The notes beneath the pieces were generated by a model. That model did no database searches. It was not told where the DNA came from and was given only the letters and a program-made list of their open reading frames with translations. This document shows positions 36,575-46,410 of a DNA stretch of 64,000 nt, in pieces. Source of the stretch: Bacillota bacterium (GTDB lineage Bacteria; Bacillota; Clostridia; Lachnospirales; Lachnospiraceae); contig JAEWQV010000017.1 of NCBI GenBank assembly GCA_023399055.1, positions 248,001 to 312,000 of the forward strand, given 5' to 3'. The translations under genes and the position numbers were made by a program. Each line of letters starts with the position of its first letter. Position 1 is the stretch's first letter.

Positions 36575-39550
36575 ATGGCAGTTTTTAATATCAACACGAT
36601 AAGTTGCAACATGGCTAAAAATATCGAAAGTGGCAGCGGATCTATAAATGAAAAGCTTACACTTTTACATGATTCATCAATAACAATAGGAAGACAAGTT
36701 GTTCATGCTGGTAGTATGGCTGTAACAAGTACTCTTCACCAAAACGAAGGCTACCAAGGTTATACTAAAACATTACACCCCGCTACTACTGTCTTAAAAA
36801 CGGGAGCTTCTGTTATGGCGACGATGTCTGCTGTCCAATTGTCTAGGGATTACAACCGCTTTAATAAAGAACATGGAGCAGAGATTCAAAACTACCTTGA
36901 CAGCTTAAAGCCAAATGAAAAAGCAAGAGCTATCATCGCCAATGTCGACGATAAGATTAAGATAGTAAATCAAGATATGTTTACTACGGTTGTTTCTAAA
37001 GATGTTAATGGTAATGACTACCATCAAACAGAGCTTGTCCGTAATAAAATACTAGAAGTACATAAGCAGAGACCGATTACGGTAGATGATTGGAATAAGC
37101 GCTCACTATTTCATTCTCGGATAGACAGCAATATTCGTATTGCAACTACGCATAGTAAAACAAAATTAGCTAACGATGGGGCTATACACTGTTATCGACA
37201 TAATCCAACCAAAGCGATATCTCAAGCAAACAAACTTGAAAAAGAACTTAGTAGAAGAGTCGATGCTGCTAATATTAAAATGAAATCTGTAAATGTCAAA
37301 ACGCTTAGTAGAGAACTGCAAAAAAAAGCCATTGTTAGAAAACTTCATCTTGAAAAGCCTGTAGGGCTATTAAAAATAGATTACATAAAGGATGCCAGTG
37401 GGAAAATACACTTTGGAGACAAAGGCTATAGTCGTTTTATCAAGAATGCTAATAAAAAGGCGAAAGGAATTAAGCTGGCAAAGGGTGTAGATCTCCATGA
37501 TAGGGATATTTTGTTACAAATTGCCGGCAAAAAAGCAATGGCTGCAAAAGGTGCTAAAGCTATAGCTGGAAAAAAAGGATTGGCTTCCTTGCGTAAAGCA
37601 CAGATGTCTATTATGCGAACTACTGGAATGATAAAAAGCAATGATTTTGGTGAAGGCTATCAGGTTATGGAGAAAGCAACAATGGTTGCAAAACCATTGG
37701 TTAATAAGATGACATTAAAAGTCATAAAGAAAATGTCATTACAATCAGGAAAGATAGCTACTAGAATAGTTAAACAGGTTGGTGTTCAGACTATAGCTAC
37801 GGGTGTTCATGCCTATAACTCTTATAACCTGGCAAAAAGCGGAGGAGTAGCTCCTGCTAAAAACATCAAAACCGCCGCGGCAATGTTTAAGAAAAATCAA
37901 GCTTTTGCTAAAAATCAGACGACAGATGTTGTTAACCTAATAAATAAAAAAACGAAAGGGGCTATTCAGAAAAAAATTATAGAGCCTCTTAATTCTAAAC
38001 TTGTGAATCCTATCAAAAAAAAGGTTACTAGTACAATTTCGGCACCTTTGAGAAAATTTATCTTAAACAATTTAAGTAAAATTAAAAACACTGGTTTAGC
38101 TAAAGGTACTGGAGCAATCGGGCGTGGAATAGGAAAAGTGTTAGGCGGTATAGGAAGAGGTTTAGGATTTGCTTTAAAACCATTGCTTGCTCTTTTCCGC
38201 GGACTAGCAGCCGTTTTTTCTACCATAAGCAGCTTTCTGGTTAGTGTAGCTTTTGTTTATGCTCTAATGTTTGCAATGATTATGGCAAGCGGAAGCCTAT
38301 TGTCTGGTGTTTTCGGTATTTTCGACTCAATATCAAACGGCGTTTCCGAAGCATGGTCAAATACAGATCCTAATGTTAATTATGCTGTTGATGAAATTCA
38401 AGAAGCAAGTAATGAGTTATCTAATGTTACCAAGATACAAGAAGATGCTGCTGTTATATCAACTATAATAGATAAGCTTCCCATCTCGCAGCTTTGGCGT
38501 AAACTTACAAAACAGGAGACAGAAACTTGTGCTGGGTATGATATTGTTTTAGTTGGCGAAACGGAACATTACATCCTTGAAATACCTTCAGCAGATAATA
38601 CCATAAATATTCATACGATAGATATAAGGAAAAATGCAAAAGGGATGCTTCAGGAAAACGATAGGGAAATTTTATCTATTGTGTCAAATCTTTATGAATC
38701 CTATGGTGGAATCAGTAATACTTTTAACATTGGTAAACAGATTGAAAAAACACAATGGAAAACTCTTGTACAACAATTGTATATATTAAGTCATAATACT
38801 AACATGAGTAAAGAAGAATTTATTGTCAGCAATTATTCTGTTAATTACTGGACTGGGGTAGCCACAGTTACTAGTTCATCAACCTATTATAAGTGGTTAA
38901 TTGAAGTTGAAATATTACGCGGTACTGAGTTTTTTAGTAAGTGTGGAGATTTAGCATTGAAGGCAGGTAAAAGAATTGATCCTGAAATAGAAATTACAAC
39001 AAACGAAGAGTTATTAGAATGGTATATTGCTTCTATGGAAAAAGAGGAACTTTGGGATGAGAATTCAGATATAAAATATAAAGGTTATGAGTTCACATAT
39101 TTTGATGCTACTGACGGTATTCTTGCTAGAATTGCAAACAATTTTAAGTCTACACCTCAATCCCAATATACATATGAATACAGTAATCCTCCTGAAAACG
39201 TTTATATTGTTGATAGCGATGATGATAATTCACTTGAATATGTTCGCGTTGTGCAAAAGGAAGATGGATCATATGACACAACAGGCGGAACCTTTAAAGT
39301 TTCAAATGGTTCGTTATCAGTGGGTACTGTTTTTACGTCAGATAAGGATGGAACCCCCAGTCAAAAGGAGCAAGAATATATTGATAAGTATCTAGAAGAA
39401 AACAGTATAGAAGTAAAAGAAAATACCACAGACGGTAAGAGTGGTACAGGCAGTACAAGCAGTGGAAAATCCAATAAAAGTAATACAAGCGGCTCAAATA
39501 GTGGCAAAACTAATACTAATAATGCCAGCAGCCGACAAAGTACAAAATAA
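36575..39550 (+). CDS. large membrane-associated protein of the transfer region
   Basis: Protein of about 991 residues, the only long plus-strand gene in the element. The N-terminal half (1-500) is strongly basic and helix-rich, with many Lys/Ala runs (KKAMAAKGAKAIAGKKG). A glycine-rich stretch (TGLAKGTGAIGRGIGKVLGG) leads into one or two membrane helices (about 540-585). The outside part (590-930) is acidic, and the tail is low-complexity Ser/Gly/Asn/Thr. The start at 36575 follows AGGAG; the frame is open from 36539. No catalytic motif seen. It may be a mating-channel or DNA-contact protein, since conjugative elements often encode one very large membrane protein. Confidence 0.6.
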   Translation: MAVFNINTISCNMAKNIESGSGSINEKLTLLHDSSITIGRQVVHAGSMAVTSTLHQNEGYQGYTKTLHPATTVLKTGASVMATMSAVQLSRDYNRFNKEHGAEIQNYLDSLKPNEKARAIIANVDDKIKIVNQDMFTTVVSKDVNGNDYHQTELVRNKILEVHKQRPITVDDWNKRSLFHSRIDSNIRIATTHSKTKLANDGAIHCYRHNPTKAISQANKLEKELSRRVDAANIKMKSVNVKTLSRELQKKAIVRKLHLEKPVGLLKIDYIKDASGKIHFGDKGYSRFIKNANKKAKGIKLAKGVDLHDRDILLQIAGKKAMAAKGAKAIAGKKGLASLRKAQMSIMRTTGMIKSNDFGEGYQVMEKATMVAKPLVNKMTLKVIKKMSLQSGKIATRIVKQVGVQTIATGVHAYNSYNLAKSGGVAPAKNIKTAAAMFKKNQAFAKNQTTDVVNLINKKTKGAIQKKIIEPLNSKLVNPIKKKVTSTISAPLRKFILNNLSKIKNTGLAKGTGAIGRGIGKVLGGIGRGLGFALKPLLALFRGLAAVFSTISSFLVSVAFVYALMFAMIMASGSLLSGVFGIFDSISNGVSEAWSNTDPNVNYAVDEIQEASNELSNVTKIQEDAAVISTIIDKLPISQLWRKLTKQETETCAGYDIVLVGETEHYILEIPSADNTINIHTIDIRKNAKGMLQENDREILSIVSNLYESYGGISNTFNIGKQIEKTQWKTLVQQLYILSHNTNMSKEEFIVSNYSVNYWTGVATVTSSSTYYKWLIEVEILRGTEFFSKCGDLALKAGKRIDPEIEITTNEELLEWYIASMEKEELWDENSDIKYKGYEFTYFDATDGILARIANNFKSTPQSQYTYEYSNPPENVYIVDSDDDNSLEYVRVVQKEDGSYDTTGGTFKVSNGSLSVGTVFTSDKDGTPSQKEQEYIDKYLEENSIEVKENTTDGKSGTGSTSSGKSNKSNTSGSNSGKTNTNNASSRQSTK

Positions 39551-39561
39551 TTATCTGAAAG

Positions 39562-39592
39562 CAGAAGGGAGGCGCAAAGCGTCTCCCTTCTG
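39562..39592 (+). terminator. terminator of the large membrane protein gene
   Basis: CAGAAGGGAGGCG and CGTCTCCCTTCTG form a near-perfect stem 12 bases after the stop codon. A second small stem with TTTTTT (TAGGA/TCCTA, 39685-39699) lies further downstream. Confidence 0.75.
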
Positions 39593-39744
39593 TCAATATA
39601 AACCAATAATTTATGCACATAAATATATAATTAGCATCTCGCTGGACAGAAAATAAAAATAATAATAAATATCTTTATTGAGGTTAGGAAGCACTCCTAT
39701 CTTTTTTATTCTTATTATATTTCTTTAATCGTCATTTTTGTAAG

Positions 39745-40842
39745 CTACAGGCTTTTTCTTGTTTTGGATAATATATTTCTGGTTTCTTTCATTGTATTAT
39801 CAGTGGCCTTTGCATATATATTCGTTGCGGCTAAACTGTGATGTCCGAGTTTTTGCTGTAAAGCAAGCACATCGTTCCCAGACATTTCGTAAAATGACAT
39901 AGCAAAACTGGATCTCATTTTGTGGGGCGATAGATTACCTTTTCCGGGAAGTGAAGATTGGGTATATTTCTTTACAAGAACCTCAATTGATCTTATAGAT
40001 AATCTTTTGGGTAAAACATTTTTTGTCGCTTTTGTTACAAAAAGAGGAGAACTATCCTTAATCTCTTCTTTATTATTCTTTCTTTCCTGTATGTACTCTT
40101 GTATCAAATCCTTTACATCATCAGAAAAGTATATACTTTGCTTATTTCCACCTGTTCTCGTTATAATTACTTTAGTGTCTGCAAAGTCCATATCGCATAT
40201 GTTGATACCGTGTAGTTCTGAAATACGCATCCCTGTATCCAGCAGGAGGGTAATGAGAGTCAAATCTCTAAGCAGATATTTCTTATGATATTTTTTTTCC
40301 CATTTGTTGAGTTTTGCTCCTGATTTAATATCAGCAAGGAGTTTATTTTGATCATGGGTATTTATATATACAACTGAGTCAGAATAATGAATCTTTACTT
40401 TTACTGAAGCAGACACCGGGTTATGCTCTAAGTGCCTGTTGCTTACCATATAAGTAAAGTAGCTTGATAGAGCTGCGCGTTTTCTTGCGAGTGTAGGCTC
40501 TGAATTGCCCTTGGTTTTTCTATATGTTAAATATTGAGATATTGCAGATGGTTTGATAAGTTTTATATCTGCAGTCGTCAACGATGATTTATCTTTGTCA
40601 GAAAAGCTAACCATAAAATTGTTTTGATCATCATACTGAGGCATACATTTATCAGATACGAGGAACTCAAAAAAAGCATTTAATTCCCTGGCATACGCAA
40701 GACGAGTGGATATAGCAAGTTCGGTGCCGTTTTCGTAAATAAAGCTTCTACACGGTAAGGGCAACAATTCAATCTGCTCCTTCATCATGTCCATACTTGT
40801 CTTAGGATTCTCGTTCTTCTCCTTTTTGCTTCTTTCTTCCAT
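39745..40842 (-). CDS. tyrosine recombinase (XerC/D-type integrase)
   Basis: Site-specific recombinase of 365 residues. It has an N-terminal SAM-like core-binding domain (about 20-145) and a catalytic domain with all five residues visible: Arg in TGMRISELHG, Lys region, HKMRS with His and Arg, LGHHSLAATNIY with the second His and the nucleophile Tyr. No excisionase gene was found next to it. It is in the interior of the element as seen here, flanked by genes of other functions, so it may resolve multimers or invert DNA and not only integrate the element. It has its own TACATAAT box. Confidence 0.9.
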   Translation of the reverse strand: MEERSKKEKNENPKTSMDMMKEQIELLPLPCRSFIYENGTELAISTRLAYARELNAFFEFLVSDKCMPQYDDQNNFMVSFSDKDKSSLTTADIKLIKPSAISQYLTYRKTKGNSEPTLARKRAALSSYFTYMVSNRHLEHNPVSASVKVKIHYSDSVVYINTHDQNKLLADIKSGAKLNKWEKKYHKKYLLRDLTLITLLLDTGMRISELHGINICDMDFADTKVIITRTGGNKQSIYFSDDVKDLIQEYIQERKNNKEEIKDSSPLFVTKATKNVLPKRLSIRSIEVLVKKYTQSSLPGKGNLSPHKMRSSFAMSFYEMSGNDVLALQQKLGHHSLAATNIYAKATDNTMKETRNILSKTRKSL

Positions 40843-40882
40843 TCTTTATGATCCTTTCAAAGAATATTTAGTTTTATTATAT

Positions 40883-40890
40883 ATTATGTA
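40883..40890 (-). promoter_or_regulatory. TACATAAT element box for the recombinase gene
   Basis: 40 bases upstream of the start codon; a TATAAT overlaps just downstream, so either could be the -10. Confidence 0.45.
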
Positions 40891-40982
40891 GAAAAATATT
40901 GCATTAACTATGTTTAATAGCTGTTAGTGTCTGCTTAAATGATTCCATAAGAGATATCAATTAGCACCATATTAGGAGAACA

Positions 40983-41026
40983 TAAAAATACCCTAAACAA
41001 TTGGTCAGAATGTTTAAGGTATTTCA
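40983..41026 (-). terminator. terminator of the seven-gene envelope operon
   Basis: AAATACC-CTAAACA and TGTTTAAGGTATTT form a stem with one bulge directly behind the last stop codon (41030), followed by TTTTTATG on the minus strand. Confidence 0.75.
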
Positions 41027-41029
41027 TAT

Positions 41030-42073
41030 TTACCTATGTATATAACCAGGATTTACAGGTTGCATTAAAGCATAAGTATCAGGTTTATAGCCTGCTTTCG
41101 CTGCAGCTTCGATGGATGTGTAAAGAGATGTATTTGTAACACCGTCTTTTACATATGCTGCTTGTCCCTCATAACAATATTTGCGCTCCCCTGCGTCTGT
41201 AGTAAACCCTATAATCTTTGGTTTCCACGTCACCTTGAAACCTTGCATTGTTGAGCAGTATCCTTTATATTCTGAATACTTGGCATTGTTGATAATCACA
41301 AGTAGCGTTGGTGAATTAATTTTATTAATACCGGTATACGTGTTGATTGCGGGTATGTATAATGAATACTCTGAATCATCCGGTCTTGTTGCAAATCTAT
41401 TGTTGGACAATCGGTAAGCTATTGCATTTGTGAGCTCCGAACTTACAATGGAATCCGCAAACTCTCTTGTGAGTGTAATTGTTTCTCCATTAGGATCTCC
41501 CGGGTTTATCCAAGAAATATTTTTCTTTAATATGTCGTCGTATTTATACCCTGATGTAAGTGTATGACCATATCCGGTTACAAGGTACCATTTTTCGTCC
41601 GATAAAGTTACTCCCAGGGTATCTTTTGTTGTTCCATTGGTTCTTGTAAGTTCTGTTGAAAATGGTAGCTTTGGAGACCAAACCAGTCTATGCTGACCAA
41701 TATCCGTCTCTGTGATATCTGTGATATAATATCCTTCATTTCCAACTAAACACATTGTACTGATCGAATCTTCTATTGCTACTTCGCCTGATTCTCCTCT
41801 TGCTATATTAAAAGATAATGCCATCATATCATCAAATGTTTGCAAGGTGTTTTTTGTCAGCAGGGTTACTCCTACTGACTCATATGTCGTGAGGTTTTCA
41901 GAGATAGTCACTGAATTAATAAAAGCTGCTTCTGCTGCATATTCTGTCGCTATGATCAATCTACTTTCATTAAACTGTGCTTCATAAATATTTATGTTTT
42001 TACAGATAACAACTGTCACGATTGCCAGGCAAATTACTGCAAGCATATTTGCTATATTAAACCAGGTTCTCAT
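41030..42073 (-). CDS. envelope operon protein 7, single-pass membrane protein
   Basis: Protein of 347 residues with one N-terminal membrane helix (about 7-25) and a long outside region of mixed alpha/beta character. The start of the outside part (AQFNESRLIIATEYAAEAAFINSV) is an amphipathic helix as in pilin-like proteins. Further on lie a DUF-like segment with GNEGYYITDITET and a glycine/aromatic-rich end. No family recognised. Last gene of the operon beginning at 46899, 20 bases behind the preceding gene. Confidence 0.55.
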   Translation of the reverse strand: MRTWFNIANMLAVICLAIVTVVICKNINIYEAQFNESRLIIATEYAAEAAFINSVTISENLTTYESVGVTLLTKNTLQTFDDMMALSFNIARGESGEVAIEDSISTMCLVGNEGYYITDITETDIGQHRLVWSPKLPFSTELTRTNGTTKDTLGVTLSDEKWYLVTGYGHTLTSGYKYDDILKKNISWINPGDPNGETITLTREFADSIVSSELTNAIAYRLSNNRFATRPDDSEYSLYIPAINTYTGINKINSPTLLVIINNAKYSEYKGYCSTMQGFKVTWKPKIIGFTTDAGERKYCYEGQAAYVKDGVTNTSLYTSIEAAAKAGYKPDTYALMQPVNPGYIHR

Positions 42074-42092
42074 AAAGGTTACCTCCTTAACA

Positions 42093-43955
42093 CTACTTAA
42101 TCGTAGTTATTTTTATTCTTTTCAAAAAATAATTACCATTTACATCCTTGATTCTGAAGGAATAGTATCCGTTACTCGAAACGGTATATGACTTAACATT
42201 CAAAGTTGTGGCCTTTGACCAGGTAAAGTTGTCTGTTACTAAGTCATCATAAACATACCCTTTTACTACCTTCATCTCGGCAGGATCAAAATCAAAAGTC
42301 AATGATAGATTCACTTTCTTATTTGAATCTGTTTTCTTTATTGATATCATTCTTGATACCGTACTTGCTTTGAGGATTGTAGTTGTTTCAGCCCCAGTCA
42401 TAGATATATAATAGGTTCCCTTCTCAAGCAGAAGCTGTATTTTGTTATAATCTGCTCCCATGGAAGAGTAATTTTGTTTTTTAAGCAGCACATTGTTTTT
42501 ATTGTATATATTTATCATCGCACCGGGATTGGTGTTGCTGATCTGCTCAAAATCGTAGGTAAAGGTAACCATACTCTTCTTATCAAGAGTAAATTTATAA
42601 TAGTCTACTGGTGCGGTTACACTAAGAAAACCTTTGTATGTTTTATTTGGTGTAAGCGTAAGAGGGTTTTTGTAGGAAGAAGCATAATTTGATCCTTCGT
42701 TTGTTGTCACCGTCTGGCCAATAACACAAATACCAGTTTCTGATTTAACGGAATTATTTACTCCAATCATTTTGTAATTTATATAGTATCTTCCAGGATC
42801 TAAAAGGTGAAACAAATAAGATGTCGTTTTGGATAAGGTTTTTTCAGCTTCGATAATATCATATCCACCAGCATCTCTTGATAGCCATACCGTTGCGCTT
42901 CTAAAAGCTTGGGTATCCCAGGTCATATATATTTTAAGGATGGTTGGTTTTGTAAGATTAAATGATTTAACACCTACGGTTCCGGATACTATTGTGTATT
43001 TGCTTGTCTCTGGATACTGAAAGTTCTGAATAAAATCAACATATGTAACACCAATTGGTGATGCTGGATCTCGAATTGTATCTTCTGGCTCCTCGTCTTC
43101 TGACTGATCAACATTTGACAATCCTATCGTTACTGATAAGGTCGTTGCTGTTGTCGCTCCACTCATTGTCACATAGTATACTCCTTTATCAAGCTTGATC
43201 TTTAAAGTATTTGATGCAGCTGTGGAAGGATTAAATTTTTGACTGGTAATTAATGCGTCGGTTTCATAATTAAAAATCTTAAGGATCGCGTAATTTAAAG
43301 AAATGCCCTCGTAGGCCTTAAAATTGAAATCGATGTTTACATCGGAAGATCGGGAAATGCCAAACGTATAATAATCAATTGGTGAAGTTTCACTTAAAAA
43401 TCCGTAGTTTAAATTTGTATTAGAAGAAGTAGATATTCTTAATTCATTTGGCTTGGTTTTTGATGACTGCGCTACGGATTCTGTAGTAACAACTTTTTCT
43501 CCGAGGATGGCATAATTGACAACAGCATAGTCATTTTTCTGAGCTAGTGTTGGTGAATAACATAAGTAATATGTTCCGGAGTCTAACATGGTGACCAAAG
43601 ACTGACCAGGGGAATTCAATGAATATTTTTGGCCAATCACGTTGATACCACTGTAGTCGGTGGCAATCCATACAGTCATCTTTGATACTGTATTTGTATC
43701 CCAAGAAAAATACATTTTTACAGCTGTTGAAGTATTAATACTGAATGTTTGCGTTGAGGTTGTGTCTCTTACTACATAAGCTGTGGTTGTTTTAGGATAC
43801 TGTACGTTATCGATACTGTCGATAATTGAAATATTACTATCAGTAATTGTAGTTGTTGTTTGTGCAGCATCGACCTGTTTTATAGAGCCTAAGCTTGTTA
43901 CGAGCATTGCTCCGAGTAATGTCCCTGCTATGATTTTTTTTAATAAGTTTCTCAT
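42093..43955 (-). CDS. secreted protein with duplicated PPC-like beta domains
   Basis: Extracellular protein of 620 residues with a signal peptide (about 1-30, ending VDA). It consists of two matching halves. Each has a domain containing KMYFSWDT or KIYMTWDT plus TVWIATD or TVWLSRD, ending in LDSGTYYLCY or LDPGRYYINY. Each then has a second domain with NYGFLSETSPIDYYTF or YKGFLSVTAPVDYYKF, ending LDKGVYYVTMSGATT or LEKGTYYISMTGAETT. These resemble bacterial pre-peptidase C-terminal (PPC) sandwich domains. No peptidase is present. Probably an adhesive or structural surface protein of the operon. Confidence 0.65.
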   Translation of the reverse strand: MRNLLKKIIAGTLLGAMLVTSLGSIKQVDAAQTTTTITDSNISIIDSIDNVQYPKTTTAYVVRDTTSTQTFSINTSTAVKMYFSWDTNTVSKMTVWIATDYSGINVIGQKYSLNSPGQSLVTMLDSGTYYLCYSPTLAQKNDYAVVNYAILGEKVVTTESVAQSSKTKPNELRISTSSNTNLNYGFLSETSPIDYYTFGISRSSDVNIDFNFKAYEGISLNYAILKIFNYETDALITSQKFNPSTAASNTLKIKLDKGVYYVTMSGATTATTLSVTIGLSNVDQSEDEEPEDTIRDPASPIGVTYVDFIQNFQYPETSKYTIVSGTVGVKSFNLTKPTILKIYMTWDTQAFRSATVWLSRDAGGYDIIEAEKTLSKTTSYLFHLLDPGRYYINYKMIGVNNSVKSETGICVIGQTVTTNEGSNYASSYKNPLTLTPNKTYKGFLSVTAPVDYYKFTLDKKSMVTFTYDFEQISNTNPGAMINIYNKNNVLLKKQNYSSMGADYNKIQLLLEKGTYYISMTGAETTTILKASTVSRMISIKKTDSNKKVNLSLTFDFDPAEMKVVKGYVYDDLVTDNFTWSKATTLNVKSYTVSSNGYYSFRIKDVNGNYFLKRIKITTIK

Positions 43956-43974
43956 TTTTATTTTCCTCCTTAAT

Positions 43975-44427
43975 TTATCTAACCATTTTTGACATGGTTA
44001 ATTCAAAATTTGGTTCATTGAATTTTAAAAATATGTTTAATAACTTTTTGAATCTTGTTGTTGAAATTTCTTTTACTGATACTTTTACTACATTACCTGA
44101 CGATAATTTCGTTATGTCATCTGCCGCTATATATGTGATATCGAGCTCTTCGGTTGATGCATCTATAAGTGTAGCAGTTTTTACAAGGCGGTCGATATCT
44201 ACGTCAAGCACAAGTCCGTGCGATTCAACTGTAAGAGTAAATTCATCTATATCGTCTTGTGTGATCTCGCCTTTATCTGTAACCCTATCAAGAAATGCTG
44301 TTACGTCATTTAGAATTTCCATACGCCCTTGCATTTCATGTTGTCCATAAATGTTAATCATTGGTGCTATTATTAGCAAGAAAAATACAAGGATAATCGA
44401 AATACATTTTGAAAGAAAACCTTCCAC
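43975..44427 (-). CDS. envelope operon protein 5, small membrane protein
   Basis: Protein of 150 residues with one N-terminal helix (about 6-26) followed by a soluble part with the acidic stretch DKGEITQDDIDEF. It contains VESHGLVLDVDID and ends KFNEPNFELTMSKMVR. No family recognised. It follows the 280-aa gene by 16 bases. Confidence 0.55.
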   Translation of the reverse strand: MEGFLSKCISIILVFFLLIIAPMINIYGQHEMQGRMEILNDVTAFLDRVTDKGEITQDDIDEFTLTVESHGLVLDVDIDRLVKTATLIDASTEELDITYIAADDITKLSSGNVVKVSVKEISTTRFKKLLNIFLKFNEPNFELTMSKMVR

Positions 44428-44443
44428 GCTTTTTCTCCCTTCA

Positions 44444-45286
44444 TTAATATTCTGTTAATTCTATATTGCTTACGGTTATTTTTCCTTTGTTTATTTCCGA
44501 TGAAACAAAAAACCTTAAAAGCTGAACTGCGCTTTTCCCGTCTTCTGTTCTTGGGATCGTAACAAGCCAAGAATATGTTGCAGGTACCTTTGATAATCTG
44601 AATGTTTTTTCCGGCAAATCATCTGGATAAGCATCTACAAGTAATGGATCATTGTCAGCGGTGCTATATGCTCTAAAAGTGAGCAAATATGTTTTTCCAT
44701 TTTCTATTACGTTGCTAAACGTAAAAGTACGGTTCTGAGCTCCTGCACTAATTTCTATTAATTTGCCACTTACGCTTATCATTGGACCTACAGAAGCAGA
44801 TGTGGAGTCTATTTTTTTTACTACTTCTTTCTCTTCGTAAGTTATTATAGGAGATGTCGGATTTTTTGTTTTTAGGTATGGTATACAATAATATGTGTTT
44901 GTTCTGTAATCATATCGAATCAAATATTGGGACTGGTCTTTGAATACAGTATTTAAAGCTGAGATGTACGATAACGTGTTGTCAAATCGAGCGGTATCAA
45001 TTTTGACTTCTTTCCCTCCCATCAGTAAACTGTTAGGCTCTGGCATACCAAAATCTTGTATTTGAGTCATCAAGCAAATTTCTCCTTGACTTAGTAAGGT
45101 ATCATAATCTCCTGTGAATATGATATCTGATACCTTTGTAGCGGCATTTTTATCCTCCATTTCAAGGGAGTAACTACGAGTTTCTACGTAAATATCATAT
45201 AGACCTTTAACGCCCAAGGTTGTTCCGAATGATAAGAAAAGCATTAATATGACAAGCTCTATAATATCCCCAACTGATTTATTCAT
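44444..45286 (-). CDS. envelope operon protein 4, pilin-like membrane protein
   Basis: Protein of 280 residues: a short N-terminal cytoplasmic part (MNKSVGDIIE), one helix (about 8-27), an outside alpha-helix (YVETRSYSLEMEDKNAATKV) and a beta-rich C-terminal half that resembles a carbohydrate-binding sandwich. The first 60 residues share the helix-plus-charged-helix layout of the neighbouring proteins. No prepilin peptidase motif of the standard kind is visible. Gap to the next gene is 16 bases. Confidence 0.5.
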   Translation of the reverse strand: MNKSVGDIIELVILMLFLSFGTTLGVKGLYDIYVETRSYSLEMEDKNAATKVSDIIFTGDYDTLLSQGEICLMTQIQDFGMPEPNSLLMGGKEVKIDTARFDNTLSYISALNTVFKDQSQYLIRYDYRTNTYYCIPYLKTKNPTSPIITYEEKEVVKKIDSTSASVGPMISVSGKLIEISAGAQNRTFTFSNVIENGKTYLLTFRAYSTADNDPLLVDAYPDDLPEKTFRLSKVPATYSWLVTIPRTEDGKSAVQLLRFFVSSEINKGKITVSNIELTEY

Positions 45287-45289
45287 ATT

Positions 45290-45925
45290 TTACTCTCCTA
45301 TATAAACGGTATATTTTTTGCTGCTGTTGTTGAAGTTTGTAGTTGTTCTAAAGCTTTTTACTTTTGCATGGGTATTATCAAATAAACAACTTGTTTCTAT
45401 ATCGTTGTAGTTGTTACCGCAAATATTACACACCATGTTACTTATGCTATATTTATTTGAGGTGACAATTGCGCGCACCTCAGCTGGTGATAATATCATT
45501 TCACCGTGTGTTAATGTGTTTATTTCTGACGACAGGTATATATTATAGTTTCCATCTGCCAAATCTTTTTCTGCCCATACCTTAACCTCTCCCGTCAAAT
45601 GGTTTTTAAGACACGCTTCAGTAAGTGAGTTGGAAACTTTTCCTGATGGATTGCAGATATAGCAGGTTATTGACTTTATATGAGTTTCATTATAAGCAAG
45701 CAAAACATAAACTCCGGATGCTGGCATTTTCATTGGCTGATTTACGATTTCACCAAACGATTCACTTATGACCTGCGATGATGCGTTGTCTGTTGTTTGA
45801 ACAGTTTGGTCTAAAAAGTCTTTTCCAATGTCTATGTTTCTTTTTGTAAGAAAGAATGCTGCAGCTAATAAAATTAGTGCCATTCCGGTAGCCATGAATG
45901 CTATTGCTTCTCTTCCTGTATGCAC
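45290..45925 (-). CDS. envelope operon protein 3, pilin-like membrane protein
   Basis: Protein of 211 residues with one helix near the N terminus (about 7-26, AFMATGMALILLAAAFFL) and an outside domain. That domain contains two close cysteine pairs (TCYICNPSG and CNICGNNYNDIETSC), which could bind zinc or form disulfides. No family recognised. Three bases separate it from the 280-aa gene. Confidence 0.5.
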   Translation of the reverse strand: MHTGREAIAFMATGMALILLAAAFFLTKRNIDIGKDFLDQTVQTTDNASSQVISESFGEIVNQPMKMPASGVYVLLAYNETHIKSITCYICNPSGKVSNSLTEACLKNHLTGEVKVWAEKDLADGNYNIYLSSEINTLTHGEMILSPAEVRAIVTSNKYSISNMVCNICGNNYNDIETSCLFDNTHAKVKSFRTTTNFNNSSKKYTVYIGE

Positions 45926-45943
45926 TTTAAGACCTCCGTTTTA

Positions 45944-46393
45944 TTATTGTTTCTTTGTAAAGGTAAACGCTATAATCTCACCATTTGAATATGTTGGCGC
46001 CACTGTAAACTCATCAGTCAGTCTATTATTAAATACACTTTCTGTTAAAAAATTCTCTGTCCATATATATCCCCCGTTTTTATTATTTGAATATAAATAT
46101 TTGGCATATTCTTTTGTGATGGACCAGGTTTGAAATACGACTATCTTATAATCATAGGTAGAGCCGTATTTTAGGATATATTCGACAATATCGGCTCCGG
46201 TAACGCTTTCTCTATTTGTCATTGAGTATTCTGCAGCTACCATTGCTACATCTTGCTTTGAATATTCAAAAGCTGCTTCATCAAAATACCATCGCTTACC
46301 AAAAAGTATGAGTGTTACAGACAGGAATAACAAAAGTGCGCCAACAGCCGTTTCAATACCCATTTCATAAACACTTTGGGTTTCTTTCTCCAT
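45944..46393 (-). CDS. envelope operon protein 2, pilin-like membrane protein
   Basis: Protein of 149 residues: helix at about 13-32 (TAVGALLLFLSVTLILFG), then a charged helix (EAAFEYSKQDVAMVAAEY) and a small beta domain. The N-terminal helix followed by a helical shoulder is typical of TadE/pseudopilin-like proteins, but the sequence gives no clear family. Confidence 0.5.
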   Translation of the reverse strand: MEKETQSVYEMGIETAVGALLLFLSVTLILFGKRWYFDEAAFEYSKQDVAMVAAEYSMTNRESVTGADIVEYILKYGSTYDYKIVVFQTWSITKEYAKYLYSNNKNGGYIWTENFLTESVFNNRLTDEFTVAPTYSNGEIIAFTFTKKQ

Positions 46394-46410
46394 TGTCTAG
46401 CCTCCTACTC

